Below are positions 55,918-63,734 of a stretch of 63,936 bases of DNA, in pieces; position 1 is the stretch's first letter, and each line of letters opens with the position of its first letter. Position numbers and translations under genes: made by a program. Source of the stretch: an uncultured Roseiflexaceae bacterium (GTDB lineage: Bacteria; Chloroflexota; Chloroflexia; Chloroflexales; Roseiflexaceae). The notes under the pieces were generated by a model. It was given only the letters and a program-made list of their open reading frames with translations, was not told where the DNA came from and searched no databases. Location: positions 1 through 63,936 of the forward strand of contig CALJIC010000070.1 in NCBI GenBank assembly GCA_937974195.1, in the 5' to 3' direction.

Positions 55918-56286
55918 CTACGATTCGACGAAGATCTCGATGCGCTCGTTCTCCTCGAGGTCGTGAAACTCGAACACTCTGCCGGTCTTGCCGCTCTCGA
56001 TCGCGCGCAGGATCTGCTCGGCGGGCGTGTCGGCGATGCGCGGCAGCAGCTGAGCGCCGAGCTTGATGCCCATCCCGACCAGGCTGGCTGGGATGGTCAC
56101 GTTGACCTTGTTCCGGTGCGTGTTGAGGTCGGTGACCAGCACGCGCAGCGAGCGCGGGGTCGGGTGGGCGCGCTCACGCGCCGCCTCACCGCCCATGGCC
56201 TCGAGCAGCCGCGCGCCCTCCTCGGCGCTCACCTGGCCGCTCTCGACCAGCCGCAGAATGCGCATACGCTCATCAGCTGTGGACAT
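55918..56286 (-). CDS. SHOCT-like domain protein of the solenoid operon
   Basis: 122 residues. Residues 5-32 (DERMRILRLVESGQVSAEEGARLLEAMG) form the helical hairpin known as a SHOCT-like or YvlB N-terminal domain. Residues about 45-120 are a predicted alpha/beta region (LRVLVTDLNTHRNKVNVTIPASLV, then a hydrophobic MGIKLGAQLLPR and FEFHDLEENERIEIFVES). The same pattern accompanies DUF4097 and DUF2089 genes in other bacteria. No catalytic motif is seen. AGGAGCACACG is the ribosome-binding leader. It lies 120 bases upstream of the solenoid gene and 104 downstream of the DUF2089 gene. Confidence 0.8.
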   Translation of the reverse strand: MSTADERMRILRLVESGQVSAEEGARLLEAMGGEAARERAHPTPRSLRVLVTDLNTHRNKVNVTIPASLVGMGIKLGAQLLPRIADTPAEQILRAIESGKTGRVFEFHDLEENERIEIFVES

Positions 56287-56390
56287 CGTGTGCTCCTATC
56301 TGGGCAGCAGGGTAGAGATGCTGAGCTCTGCTTGCCATCTCGGCGGCCATCGCGCGCATGCGTCCTGCCTGTCGCACGACATCCGCCTCG

Positions 56391-56753
56391 CTAGCCGCGG
56401 AGCAGGCGCATGGCCTCTTCGACGCTGATCTCCTTAGCGGCGAGCCGGTCCAGAATCGCGCGTCGGTCGGGCCGGCCGTCCTCGGGCGGCACGCCGTACC
56501 CCAGCGTTGCGATGACGTCGTCCAGGCGGCTGCGGGCAGTGTTGTAGGCGACCTTCAGGTCGCTGGCGACGCCGTTGATGTTGCCGCGGTTCTTGACCAG
56601 CAGCTCAACGAATTCGAGCTGCTCGCGCGACAGGCGCCCGAGGCGCCCGAGCGTGAAGCGCCCCTCGAGCGCGGTGTGGCACTCGCCGCACTCCATACGT
56701 GTGACGTGCAGCGGCCCGCCGCAGACCGGGCACGTAGTTAGAAGTGGGTGCAT
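56391..56753 (-). CDS. DUF2089-family protein (zinc ribbon + HTH + hairpin)
   Basis: 120 residues. CPVCG..CGECH at residues 8-30 is a zinc ribbon. LSREQLEFVELLVKNRGNINGVASDLKVAYNTARSRLDDVI (about 44-85) is a sigma-70-region-4-like helix-turn-helix. The C-terminal RRAILDRLAAKEISVEEAMRLLRG repeats the hairpin of the two downstream proteins. This is the DUF2089 layout, so a transcription factor controlling its own operon is likely (inference). The ATG at 56753 has AGGAGAG eight bases upstream, and an earlier in-frame ATG at 56771 lies before that site. Confidence 0.88.
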   Translation of the reverse strand: MHPLLTTCPVCGGPLHVTRMECGECHTALEGRFTLGRLGRLSREQLEFVELLVKNRGNINGVASDLKVAYNTARSRLDDVIATLGYGVPPEDGRPDRRAILDRLAAKEISVEEAMRLLRG

Positions 56754-56826
56754 CGTGACTCTCCTCTCCATTCGGACACAGTTTCAGGCCGGTCGCTGAG
56801 GCGATGGTGCGTCGGCGGAGCGCGCC

Positions 56827-57066
56827 TCAGTTCGACATCATCGTGCGGGAGGTAGGCAGCCTGGCGAGAATGACGTTGTCTCTGTTCCGGCCGTAGCGCA
56901 GCAGGGCGGCGCCGAGGCGCATCAGGCCCAAGCCGATCAGGCCGGCCAGGCGGCGGTTGAGCGGTCGCCGGCGGCGCTGCTCCAACGCGCGGGCGGTAGC
57001 CGAGCGGGCGAGCAGCTCCTCGTGGCGCATATGCGCCAACGTTCCTTCACGATCCAGGAAGAACAT
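56827..57066 (-). CDS. Small basic protein with LLRYGR motif (paralogue 2)
   Basis: 79 residues. The middle segment GLIGLGLMRLGAALLRYGR matches the neighbouring small gene (ALVATGANLLRYGR) in spacing and sequence, and the preceding part is Arg-rich (EQRRRRPLNRR). The short hydrophobic stretch could be an amphipathic membrane-contacting helix rather than a full membrane span. AGGAGGTGAGCG is a strong ribosome-binding site. It lies 21 bases after the upstream paralogue and 73 before the DUF2089 gene. I know no function for it. Confidence 0.75.
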   Translation of the reverse strand: MFFLDREGTLAHMRHEELLARSATARALEQRRRRPLNRRLAGLIGLGLMRLGAALLRYGRNRDNVILARLPTSRTMMSN

Positions 57067-57087
57067 CGCTCACCTCCTCGCCGCAGC

Positions 57088-57339
57088 TCAGTTCAGAGGC
57101 GCCGAGCGCGGGCTCGGCCGCCTCAGCTCGACGATCATCGCGCCATCGGTGCGCCCGTAGCGCAGCAGGTTCGCGCCCGTGGCCACCAGCGCCCGGCCGA
57201 CCACCTGCGCAGCGCGCTGCGCCAGCGAAGCGCCCTTCGGCTCCGCCTCCCTCCCCAGCCGCCACTCGTCCGCCTCAGCGATCAGGGTCTGCAGGCGCTC
57301 TCGCGTCTCCCAGCCGTCCCGGTCCGGATATTGTAGCAT
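57088..57339 (-). CDS. Small protein with LLRYGR motif (paralogue 1), first gene of the operon
   Basis: 83 residues. An acidic, tryptophan-containing start (DRDGWETRERLQTLIAEADEWR) leads into AQVVGRALVATGANLLRYGR, which is shared with the next gene. The C-terminus is short and Arg/Pro-rich. AGGAG lies eight bases before the ATG, and a TTGACA/TAATAT promoter sits about 65 bases upstream. Function unknown. Its position as promoter-proximal gene of the DUF2089/SHOCT/solenoid operon suggests a role in the same process. Confidence 0.75.
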   Translation of the reverse strand: MLQYPDRDGWETRERLQTLIAEADEWRLGREAEPKGASLAQRAAQVVGRALVATGANLLRYGRTDGAMIVELRRPSPRSAPLN

Positions 57340-57404
57340 CGTATTATCTCCTGGCTCGCACGAATTGCCATCAGCATTGCTATTTCATTGTCGTCGCGAG
57401 GGGG

Positions 57405-57433
57405 ATATTATCATGGTCGATGCACGATGTCAA
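57405..57433 (-). promoter_or_regulatory. Promoter of the small-protein/DUF2089/SHOCT/solenoid operon
   Basis: On the minus strand, TTGACA (57428-57433), a 17-base spacer and TAATAT (57405-57410). A GATAAT reading one to two bases earlier is also possible. Predicted start near 57398, leader about 60 bases. The region is noticeably AT-rich. Confidence 0.65.
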
Positions 57434-57469
57434 GAGTATCTTGGTAGTTATTGCCAATGACTTGGTAAA

Positions 57470-57693
57470 ATACGTCAAAAGACTGAAGCCCGGCTCTCTG
57501 AACCGGGCTGCTCCTTGCCGGAGCGGCCGAGCGGACGGGCTGCGCCACGAACTGGCGTGCCCGTCGCCCTCGCGCTTGCCGGGAGGCGCGGAGGGTTTCA
57601 GGCTCTCTAAGGCTTTTTTCTGTGGGGAGGTGTGGAGGACTGCAGCCCGCCGCAGACTTTTTGCTCTGGGTGACGCAATCGCTGCAGAGCGAC
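57470..57693. repeat. Hairpin-rich intergenic module
   Basis: Fills the spacer between the pstS-like gene and the small-protein operon promoter. Contains GGCGGAGGG-type and GTGGGGAGGTGTGGAGGAC segments related to 15725-15750, a T6 run (57613-57618), and inverted GCAGAG/CTCTGC-type pairs. No gene was seen. Confidence 0.5.
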
Positions 57694-57729
57694 AAAAAGC
57701 ATTGAGGGGAGGCATTGCCTCCCCTCAAT
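57694..57729 (-). terminator. Intrinsic terminator downstream of the PstS-like gene
   Basis: ATTGAGGGGAGGC (57701-57713) and GCCTCCCCTCAAT (57717-57729) form a perfect 13-base stem with a 3-base loop. On the minus strand it is followed by GCTTTTTG. A second hairpin, GTGGGGC/GCCCCAC (about 57746-57762), lies just before it. Confidence 0.85.
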
Positions 57730-57773
57730 CTTTCCGCTAGGGCGTGGGGCTTCGCCCCACCGCGTGCGTCGTG

Positions 57774-58877
57774 TTACTTGACCGGGCCGTCGAAGACCTG
57801 CTCGCCGCCGACGCGCACCTTGCGCAGCTGCTCGATGGCGCGGTGGCGGACGTTCTCCGGCAGCGGCGCGTAGCCGAGCCGCACGGTGGCGCCCTGCCCC
57901 TCGGTGAGGCTCCAGTAGAGGAAGTCGGTCAGCGCCTGCGCCTTCTCAACATCCGTGTAGGTCTGCTGGCGGATCAGGATGTAGGTGAACCCGGCGAGCG
58001 GGTACGCATTCTCGGCCTTGGCGTTGGCGATCGGCGTGCGCAGGTCGGCGGGCATCTCCGTCGACTCCGCGGCCGCCATCAGGCTCTCGGTCGTCGGCAC
58101 GACGTAGTTGCCGGCAGCGTTCTTGATCGGCGGCAGCGGGAGCTTGTTCTCCAGCGCGAAGACCAGGTCGATGTAGCTGATCGCGCCCGGCGTCCACATG
58201 AGCTTGTTCATGACGCGCGAGTTGCTCGAGTAGCCCAGGCCGGTCGGCCACTGAACCCGGGTGCCGCTGCCGATCCGCGACTGCCACTCAGGGCTGACCG
58301 AGGACAGGTACTCAGACATCGTCAGCGAGTTGCGGGCGTTGTCGGAGCGATACAGCACCTTGATCGGGATCGAGGGCAGCGGCACACCGGGGTTGTCCGC
58401 AGCGATCGCCGGATCGTTCCAGCGCTTGATCTGCCCGAGGAAGATCCCCGCCAGCGTCGTGGGCGAGAAGCGCAGCGTTGTGTTCTCCGGCAGGTACGGC
58501 ACGTTGTAGACCGGCACGACGCCGCCGATCACCATCGGGATGTGAAGCGTGTCGGGCGCCTCGTGGATGATGCGCTCGGTCGGCAGCGCGATGTCCAGGC
58601 CGCTGAAGTCGGCCTTATACTCGAGGAACTCAGCCACCGCCGCCGCCGTGCCGACGGAGTCATACTTGATCTCGGCGCTTGGGTTGACGTCTTTGTAGGC
58701 CCTGATCCACGCGTTGTAGAGCGGGGTTGGGGAGTTCACGCCAGCTCCCCTGACGCTGGCCGTCACAGGGCGCGGCGTCCAGGTCTGGTCCTGCGCCCGC
58801 GCTGGTATCGCCACCAGCGGCAGCAGGAGCCCGACGACAAGCGCGGCCAGGATTGTACGGATGGTGTAGGCGCGCAT
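57774..58877 (-). CDS. PstS-like phosphate ABC transporter substrate-binding protein
   Basis: 367 residues with a classical signal peptide (ILAALVVGLLLPLVAIPARAQ). The mature protein has the PstS pattern: VRGAGVNSPTPLYNAWIRAY, YDSVGTAAAVAEFLE, DFSGLDIALP, PYLPENTTLRFSPTTLAGIFLGQIKRWNDPAIAA and LPSIPIKVLYRSDNARNS. It binds phosphate (or a similar oxyanion) at the cell surface for an ABC importer. No pstCAB genes adjoin it, so it is an orphan binding protein. Start ATG 58877 with AAAGGAGGACA upstream; an alternative upstream start at 58910 would place the ribosome-binding site inside the gene. Confidence 0.9.
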   Translation of the reverse strand: MRAYTIRTILAALVVGLLLPLVAIPARAQDQTWTPRPVTASVRGAGVNSPTPLYNAWIRAYKDVNPSAEIKYDSVGTAAAVAEFLEYKADFSGLDIALPTERIIHEAPDTLHIPMVIGGVVPVYNVPYLPENTTLRFSPTTLAGIFLGQIKRWNDPAIAADNPGVPLPSIPIKVLYRSDNARNSLTMSEYLSSVSPEWQSRIGSGTRVQWPTGLGYSSNSRVMNKLMWTPGAISYIDLVFALENKLPLPPIKNAAGNYVVPTTESLMAAAESTEMPADLRTPIANAKAENAYPLAGFTYILIRQQTYTDVEKAQALTDFLYWSLTEGQGATVRLGYAPLPENVRHRAIEQLRKVRVGGEQVFDGPVK

Positions 58878-58952
58878 TGGTGTGATGTCCTCCTTTAGTG
58901 TCTTCGGCACAGCAATTCGGCTGCGGACAGCTCTGCTCTATCTTCCCACCGC

Positions 58953-60386
58953 TTAACGCTGCATCAGCGGGAGGTAGGACCAGTTGGTGACCACGGCCCA
59001 GCGTACTCGCGCCGGGGTCGGATCGACGTTGGTATCAGTGTCAACGGCCCGCACCCGGAACAGGTGGACGCCCAGCGACAGGCCCGTGTAGGTGACGGGG
59101 CTGGTGCACGGCGCGAACTCCTCATCGTCCAGGCTGCACTCGAAGGTGAGCGACCCAACCGGCGTCGCATCGTCGCTCCCCGTGAACTCGAACGTCGCCT
59201 CGGTGCTGTCGGTGAGCGGGGTCGGCCGGCCGGTGATCACAGTCTCCGGATTGGGCGAGGGCGGGGTGGGCGCGAGCGCGACGCCGCGGAAGGCGGTGTT
59301 GGGCGCAGCGGTCGCGATGACCGTCGGCTCGCCGGTGAAGATGCCGCCGTGCCCGCTGTTGTCGGTGATCATCACCAGCTCGCCGCCGCCGCCGGCGCCC
59401 GAGCCGCCCTTGCGCGTCGCGTAGAGCGTGACGCTCGTGTCGTTCACAACGCCGGTCAGCCCGCGGTACGAATCCGCTGGTAAGCCGACCGTCCCCAGCG
59501 CGATCCAGGTGCCGTTGATGAGCGAGAACTTGGTCAGGGCGCCGGGGCTGTCATTGGCGACGTACAGGGTGTCGATGCCCGGGACAAAGTCGCTGACATC
59601 GGCGAGGAAGAAGCCGAACGTGTTCGGCGAGTTGGCGTCGGTGAGGCCCGGCAGGCGGAAGATCGGCTGATCAGGGGTGGTTGGCAGGCCGATGCCAACT
59701 GCGTTCACGCCCTTGAACGTGTTGGTCCCGCGATCCGAGCTGACGTAGAGCTGCCCGTCGAAGATAGCCACCTGCCGAGTATTCGTCAGATCGGGGTTGA
59801 GCTGGGTCGAAGTGGTCGCCCCGATAGTCGTTGCGCGCACACCTCCCGCGGCGCCTGCGACCCACAGCCGGTTGCCATCGTCGCTAGTTGCACTGCGGGG
59901 GTTGTTCCCATCGGCGAAGTCTGTCAGCGCGGTCGTGGTATCGATGTTACCGTCGAAATCAACGCGCGCGACGACGCGAGGGAGGGCGGCGGAAGAGGTT
60001 CTCGACAACGAGGAGCCCGCGCGGGACGAATAGCCGGTGAGGAGCAGGTAGCGACCATCGGCGGAGCGGGAGAGCAGCCCTTCCGAGGTGGCAGTCCCAC
60101 TGGCGAAGAATGCCCGATGCGGCCCGTTGGCCGTCGTCGGCAGCGGAATGCTTTGGACGAGCTGGCCAGTTGCAGGATTGTACTCATCGAGGAAGACCGG
60201 ATTACCGGTGTTGACTAGCGGCCCGCTCCCATCCCCAACACGATAGACGACGATGTTGCCGGGCGTGAAGGGTGCCGCGAACGCTGGCCGCGCGGGCAAC
60301 ACGAAGCCAGCGCCCAGCACAAGAAGGAGTGCTGCGATAAGTAAGCGAAGCATGGGCATCTTGTGGGGCGCGTTCCGCAGTGACAT
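58953..60386 (-). CDS. Secreted beta-propeller-like protein ending in YLPLMQR
   Basis: 477 residues. Signal peptide (MLRLLIAALLLVLGAGFVLPARPAFA) then repeats typical of a propeller (GNIVVYRVGDGSG, YLLLTGYSS, LWVAGAAGGVRATT, QLYVSSDRGTNTFKGVNAVG, TLYVANDSPGALTKFSLINGTW, VTLYATRKGG). From about residue 380 there is an Ig-like domain (ETVITGRPTPLTDSTEATFEFTGSDD, a Cys pair in FECSLDDEEFAPCTSPVTYTG). The protein ends WSYLPLMQR, a C-terminal pattern common in exported Chloroflexi proteins that may be a sorting signal (inference). No enzyme motif seen. Start ATG 60386 follows AAAGGA. Confidence 0.8.
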   Translation of the reverse strand: MSLRNAPHKMPMLRLLIAALLLVLGAGFVLPARPAFAAPFTPGNIVVYRVGDGSGPLVNTGNPVFLDEYNPATGQLVQSIPLPTTANGPHRAFFASGTATSEGLLSRSADGRYLLLTGYSSRAGSSLSRTSSAALPRVVARVDFDGNIDTTTALTDFADGNNPRSATSDDGNRLWVAGAAGGVRATTIGATTSTQLNPDLTNTRQVAIFDGQLYVSSDRGTNTFKGVNAVGIGLPTTPDQPIFRLPGLTDANSPNTFGFFLADVSDFVPGIDTLYVANDSPGALTKFSLINGTWIALGTVGLPADSYRGLTGVVNDTSVTLYATRKGGSGAGGGGELVMITDNSGHGGIFTGEPTVIATAAPNTAFRGVALAPTPPSPNPETVITGRPTPLTDSTEATFEFTGSDDATPVGSLTFECSLDDEEFAPCTSPVTYTGLSLGVHLFRVRAVDTDTNVDPTPARVRWAVVTNWSYLPLMQR

Positions 60387-61025
60387 GTTGTGGTCCTTTC
60401 CCCTCCTGATCAGGGGTCTTGCCAATTCCTACCTATGGACAACACGGGGACTGTCATTCATTTTCATCATGACACAGGCTAATTACAAAACCGCTAACAA
60501 GTGCTCCCCCGCAGATGAAAGTTGTTTCAGACCCTCTGCATCCCTCTGTTTTGCGCCGCGGTTGCCTACCACTGAGCACCACACGTGCCCATGAGCAGGC
60601 CGAATATATGTATTTCTCGTAATATTTGCCGGCAGCTACACACGCTGACCGGCCGCACATAGGCCATGGCCGCGACGCTGTGCTGTGGTTCGCCGCGAGC
60701 AACGGTGCCGCCGCTCGCCTCGGTGGGTCCGATGCTTCGCGGTGCGTCGGCTAGCCGCTGAGACTGTGGCTCTGGTGCAGCGCTCGAATGATCCTAATGA
60801 TATGGCAGTATGCCGCTGGGCGCAATAAATGGATCACAGTATCTGTGGGGATTCGCTTGCTGATCCGATCGCCGCGCCCATGCGCGCCAGTATTGATACG
60901 CAGCGTCTATGGAGCCGCTGGGGCGCGGCCGATCGTCGAGCCGGCGGCATCGGGGCGGTCCCGCGTATAGCGCAGCGGGACCGCGATGATCGTGTACCTG
61001 CCAGCACCAGATCTGTGGGGAGTCG
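60387..61025. other. Non-coding region, first part AT-richer
   Basis: About 60420-60620 is lower in GC. I see no gene with a ribosome-binding site or recognisable protein pattern up to 61025, although several short frames are open. Confidence 0.4.
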
Positions 61026-61130
61026 ATGGCCGGGGCTACCATCGCTGTCGCCAACGATGATGCCACCTCCATCGAGATGGCCAGCGAGCTGCCGAGCGAG
61101 GAGGGGTATCTACCGAATCGCGCATGGGCG
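61026..61130 (+). pseudogene. Fragment resembling the start of a response-regulator receiver domain
   Basis: The plus frame reads MAGATIAVANDDATSIEMASELPSEEGY in outline, very like the first beta strand, acidic pair and first helix of receiver domains (consensus ILVVNDD..LELM.ELL.EEGY). The resemblance ends after about 30 residues, and the phospho-acceptor Asp and Lys regions are missing. It is probably a decayed or truncated response regulator. Confidence 0.4.
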
Positions 61131-61203
61131 GCCACACGTCGCGCTGCCCGGCATTCGGAGTGCCCGGACAGCGGCATGAACGTGCTGGCGCCGCTGCAGA
61201 AGC

Positions 61204-61413
61204 TCAGGCGCGCTTGCCTCGCCCGGGGAAGCGGATGATCCGCTGGGCGGGCTGATCGTAGAAGGCTGCGAACGCCGGGCTGTAGCCGCACTCTGAGCAG
61301 ACGGGGACGCCGCCCTGCGCCGCGAGGTGGATGGTCGAGCGGCGGCACTCATCGCACCGCTGCACGGTGCCGCGCAGGCCGTTCCAGCCGCTGTTCTTGA
61401 AAAGGTGCTTCAT
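61204..61413 (-). CDS. Zinc-ribbon miniprotein
   Basis: 69 residues. Two C-x2-C pairs, RCDECRRST and PVCSECGYSP, spaced 18 residues apart form a likely zinc ribbon. The N-terminus is basic (MKHLFKNSGWNGLRGTVQ) and the C-terminus Arg-rich (RIIRFPGRGKRA), so nucleic-acid or ribosome contact is conceivable. AGGAG precedes the ATG by eight bases. No family was recognised. It lies upstream of the receiver-domain fragment on the opposite strand. Confidence 0.75.
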   Translation of the reverse strand: MKHLFKNSGWNGLRGTVQRCDECRRSTIHLAAQGGVPVCSECGYSPAFAAFYDQPAQRIIRFPGRGKRA

Positions 61414-61579
61414 TGCCCTGCTCCTGTGCTATCGCGGACACAGCGATAGCATCTCAGAGCAGCGGCCAACCGAGAAGCCGCCCGGATGACAGGCGGCTTG
61501 CCGATTCATGACAGCCGGATGACATTGCTTCAGAAGCGCGGTGCGGGCGCGGCCGGCCCCAACGTGCGCGTTGTAGCGG

Positions 61580-62635
61580 CTAGATCTGGTAGCGGAGCAG
61601 CCCGCCCACGCCGCCGAGCTCGCGCAGCGTCTCGTGGCCCACGACGACCTCAACGGACGCGCTGGTGGTCGCCGCGAGCCGGACGAGCTCGTTGCGCTGC
61701 TCCTCGGAGAGCCCGGAGTCTGCGGCGAGCACCAACGTGTCCACTTGGCCGTTCTCGAGGGCGCGCCGGGTGCGCTTCATCCCCGACACGGCCAGCCCGC
61801 CGCCGCGCACGCCCTCGATCACGCGGTCGGCGATGCCGTGGTCCTGCTCGGCCTCGAGCTGGGCCAGGATGGGCGCCACCTCGCTCTGCACCTCGTCTCC
61901 GGGAGCGCGGATGTGGATGTGCAGCGTCTCATCGTGGAGCAGCTCCGCCATCTGCTGCGAGAGAGCGTCCTTGAGGAGCGGCACGGCCACATCGTTGCCG
62001 GCCAGGATCAGGCGCGTCGCGCCCTCGTGTCGCACGAGATTCTCGATCGCCTCGGCGGCGGATCGCGCGAACTCCTCGCGGTTGTTTTGGATGTGGCGCT
62101 GGAAGCGGGCCTGCGACCAGCCGCCGGCCTTGTGCTTGTGAAATTCGGCGTTGTCTTTGCGGTCCGGGCCGCCGACCTCGTTCATGAACCCGGAGCGGAC
62201 CACGAACAGCCGCGCGGTGTTGCTGTCGACCACCGCGACCACCGCGGTCTCGAGGTCGTCCACAAGCCGCGCGAGCTGGTAGAGCTCGGGCCGCGGGCCG
62301 TAGGCGATCTGGGTTTCGAACGGCGCGCCCGATACGATCGTCTCGAACAGATTGCGCGGGCCGCAGGCGAACACCGCGAGCCCCTGCGCCTCGGTCGGGA
62401 AGTCGCTGGCGAGGTAGGCCTCGAGGCGCGCCACGTCGGCCTGCAGTGTGTCGATGTCCTCGCGCCGCTTCAGAGTGCGCTCGATGTCGCGCAGCCGGTC
62501 GCGCATCACGATTAGCGCGTCGCGCTGGCCCGGGCTTTCGCCGGACTGCTGCGGGCGCATGTCCAGGTAGGCGGTCAACACCCCTGCGCCGCCGCTCTCG
62601 AACTCGGCCAGGCGGCGTAGTAGCTCCTCGTTCAT
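61580..62635 (-). CDS. Vms1/eRF1-like (VLRF1, baeRF-type) putative peptidyl-tRNA hydrolase
   Basis: 351 residues. An N-terminal helical part (about 1-95) is followed by a region like the bacterial/archaeal eRF1-related families. It has VVAVVDSNTARLFVV, then FHKHKAGGWSQARFQRHIQNN (near residue 165-180), with GGWSQ corresponding to the catalytic glutamine loop of Vms1/VLRF1 and eRF1 GGQ. ATRLILAGNDVAVPLLKDAL and a C-terminal Rossmann-like DTLVLAADSGLSEEQRN follow. By family it may release nascent chains from stalled ribosomes, and activity here is inferred. MNEELLRRL begins at the ATG 62635 with AGGGAGA upstream. Confidence 0.82.
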   Translation of the reverse strand: MNEELLRRLAEFESGGAGVLTAYLDMRPQQSGESPGQRDALIVMRDRLRDIERTLKRREDIDTLQADVARLEAYLASDFPTEAQGLAVFACGPRNLFETIVSGAPFETQIAYGPRPELYQLARLVDDLETAVVAVVDSNTARLFVVRSGFMNEVGGPDRKDNAEFHKHKAGGWSQARFQRHIQNNREEFARSAAEAIENLVRHEGATRLILAGNDVAVPLLKDALSQQMAELLHDETLHIHIRAPGDEVQSEVAPILAQLEAEQDHGIADRVIEGVRGGGLAVSGMKRTRRALENGQVDTLVLAADSGLSEEQRNELVRLAATTSASVEVVVGHETLRELGGVGGLLRYQI

Positions 62636-62733
62636 CTTCGTTCTCCCTCTTGGGCAAGGATTCGGCGGGGTGTTGCGCGCCTACGGTGGCGCGACATCGC
62701 CCACGGCCGCGAGCAGGCTCCGCAGCGGTTGAG

Positions 62734-63501
62734 CTAGGGCTCCTCGGCGTGCTCCTCGCCGTCCTGCTCCTCCTTTTTCTCGCGCTCGCGCTGGGCAGCC
62801 TCGCCGGCGTAGTCGCCCAGCGCGCCGATGCTTCCGCCCGCCGCCGCTCCGGCGATCCCGCCGATCAGGGCGCCGACGGGGCCGCCCATGGCGCCGATCG
62901 CGGCGCCAGTGGCAGCGCCGGCGAGCGTGCCGCCGCCTGTGCCGAGCTTGCTGCTCTCGGACCAGTACTCGCCGAAGGCGTCGTATGGCTCGGCGGAGGC
63001 CTCCGGCGGCGTCCAGCCCTCTTTCTGCCAGCTCTGCATGCGGGTCGGGATGTCGACCGCGCCGACATCGCGCAGGATGGCCTGGGACTCAGCCGCACGC
63101 TCATCGGCGATCTCGGCGCTCACCAGCGTCCCGCCGCGCCGCACGCCCTCGGCGTAGATCCGTGCGTCGGAGGCGGGGTCCACGACGCCCGGAGTCGCGC
63201 CGGTGGCGCCGCCGAGCACCGCGCCGGCCGCGGCCGTCAGGGGCGCGCCGAACACCAGCGCGGGCCCGAGCGCCGGCAGCGCCACCAAGCCAATGCCGGC
63301 GAGGAGGCCCAAGACGCCGCCCGTCGCTGCGCCTTCGGCGACTCGCATCTCCTGATCCTGGTCGGCGGCGCCGACCGCCGCGCGCCGCTCGTCGTGGGCG
63401 ACGATCGTCAGCGCATCGGGTGGGACGCCGGCGTCGAGCAGACGCTGCGCCGCATCCTCCGCCTGCGCGCGGGTGTCGAAGAGGCCGAATATTCGGGTCA
63501 T
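62734..63501 (-). CDS. YflT-domain general stress protein with glycine-zipper C-terminus
   Basis: 255 residues. Residues 1-75 are the YflT/GSP17M-like domain (TRIFGLFDTRAQAEDAAQRLLDAG, then LTIVAHDE). A glycine/alanine-rich hydrophobic segment follows (about 65-115, VLGLLAGIGLVALPALGP), then a middle alpha/beta part. A second glycine zipper (TLAGAATGAAIGAMGGPVGALIGGIAGA outline, about 205-235) precedes an acidic tail (KKEEQDGEEHAEEP). Such proteins are induced by stress and may associate with membranes. AGGAGGCACACCG precedes the ATG at 63501. The open frame to 63732 lacks a ribosome-binding site. Confidence 0.8.
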   Translation of the reverse strand: MTRIFGLFDTRAQAEDAAQRLLDAGVPPDALTIVAHDERRAAVGAADQDQEMRVAEGAATGGVLGLLAGIGLVALPALGPALVFGAPLTAAAGAVLGGATGATPGVVDPASDARIYAEGVRRGGTLVSAEIADERAAESQAILRDVGAVDIPTRMQSWQKEGWTPPEASAEPYDAFGEYWSESSKLGTGGGTLAGAATGAAIGAMGGPVGALIGGIAGAAAGGSIGALGDYAGEAAQREREKKEEQDGEEHAEEP

Positions 63502-63734
63502 CGGTGTGCCTCCTGCTGCGAGCTTCCCGGCCGAACCCGGCCGCGCGAGGCTGCGGCAGCCGTGGATCGTCAAGTGGGGCTGGAGTGTGCAAGATATGTG
63601 CCGGTCGCGGCAGAGAGGTGCGGGCGGGCCGGCGGCTCTTCGCACCTGCCCGTAACAGGACTTACGCGGTGGACCGTCCTGCACCCAAGCGTGTTCCGCA
63701 GGCGCTTGTGCAGGCGCTCCGCCCTGCATCACCC
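63502..63734. other. Non-coding spacer before the right repeat
   Basis: No gene was recognised. GC-rich, with a few short inverted segments. Confidence 0.4.

Noticed and set aside
60794..61348. 184-residue minus frame between the secreted propeller and zinc-ribbon genes
   Set aside because: It overlaps the zinc-ribbon gene out of frame and has no family pattern. Part of the sequence reads better as a receiver fragment on the plus strand.
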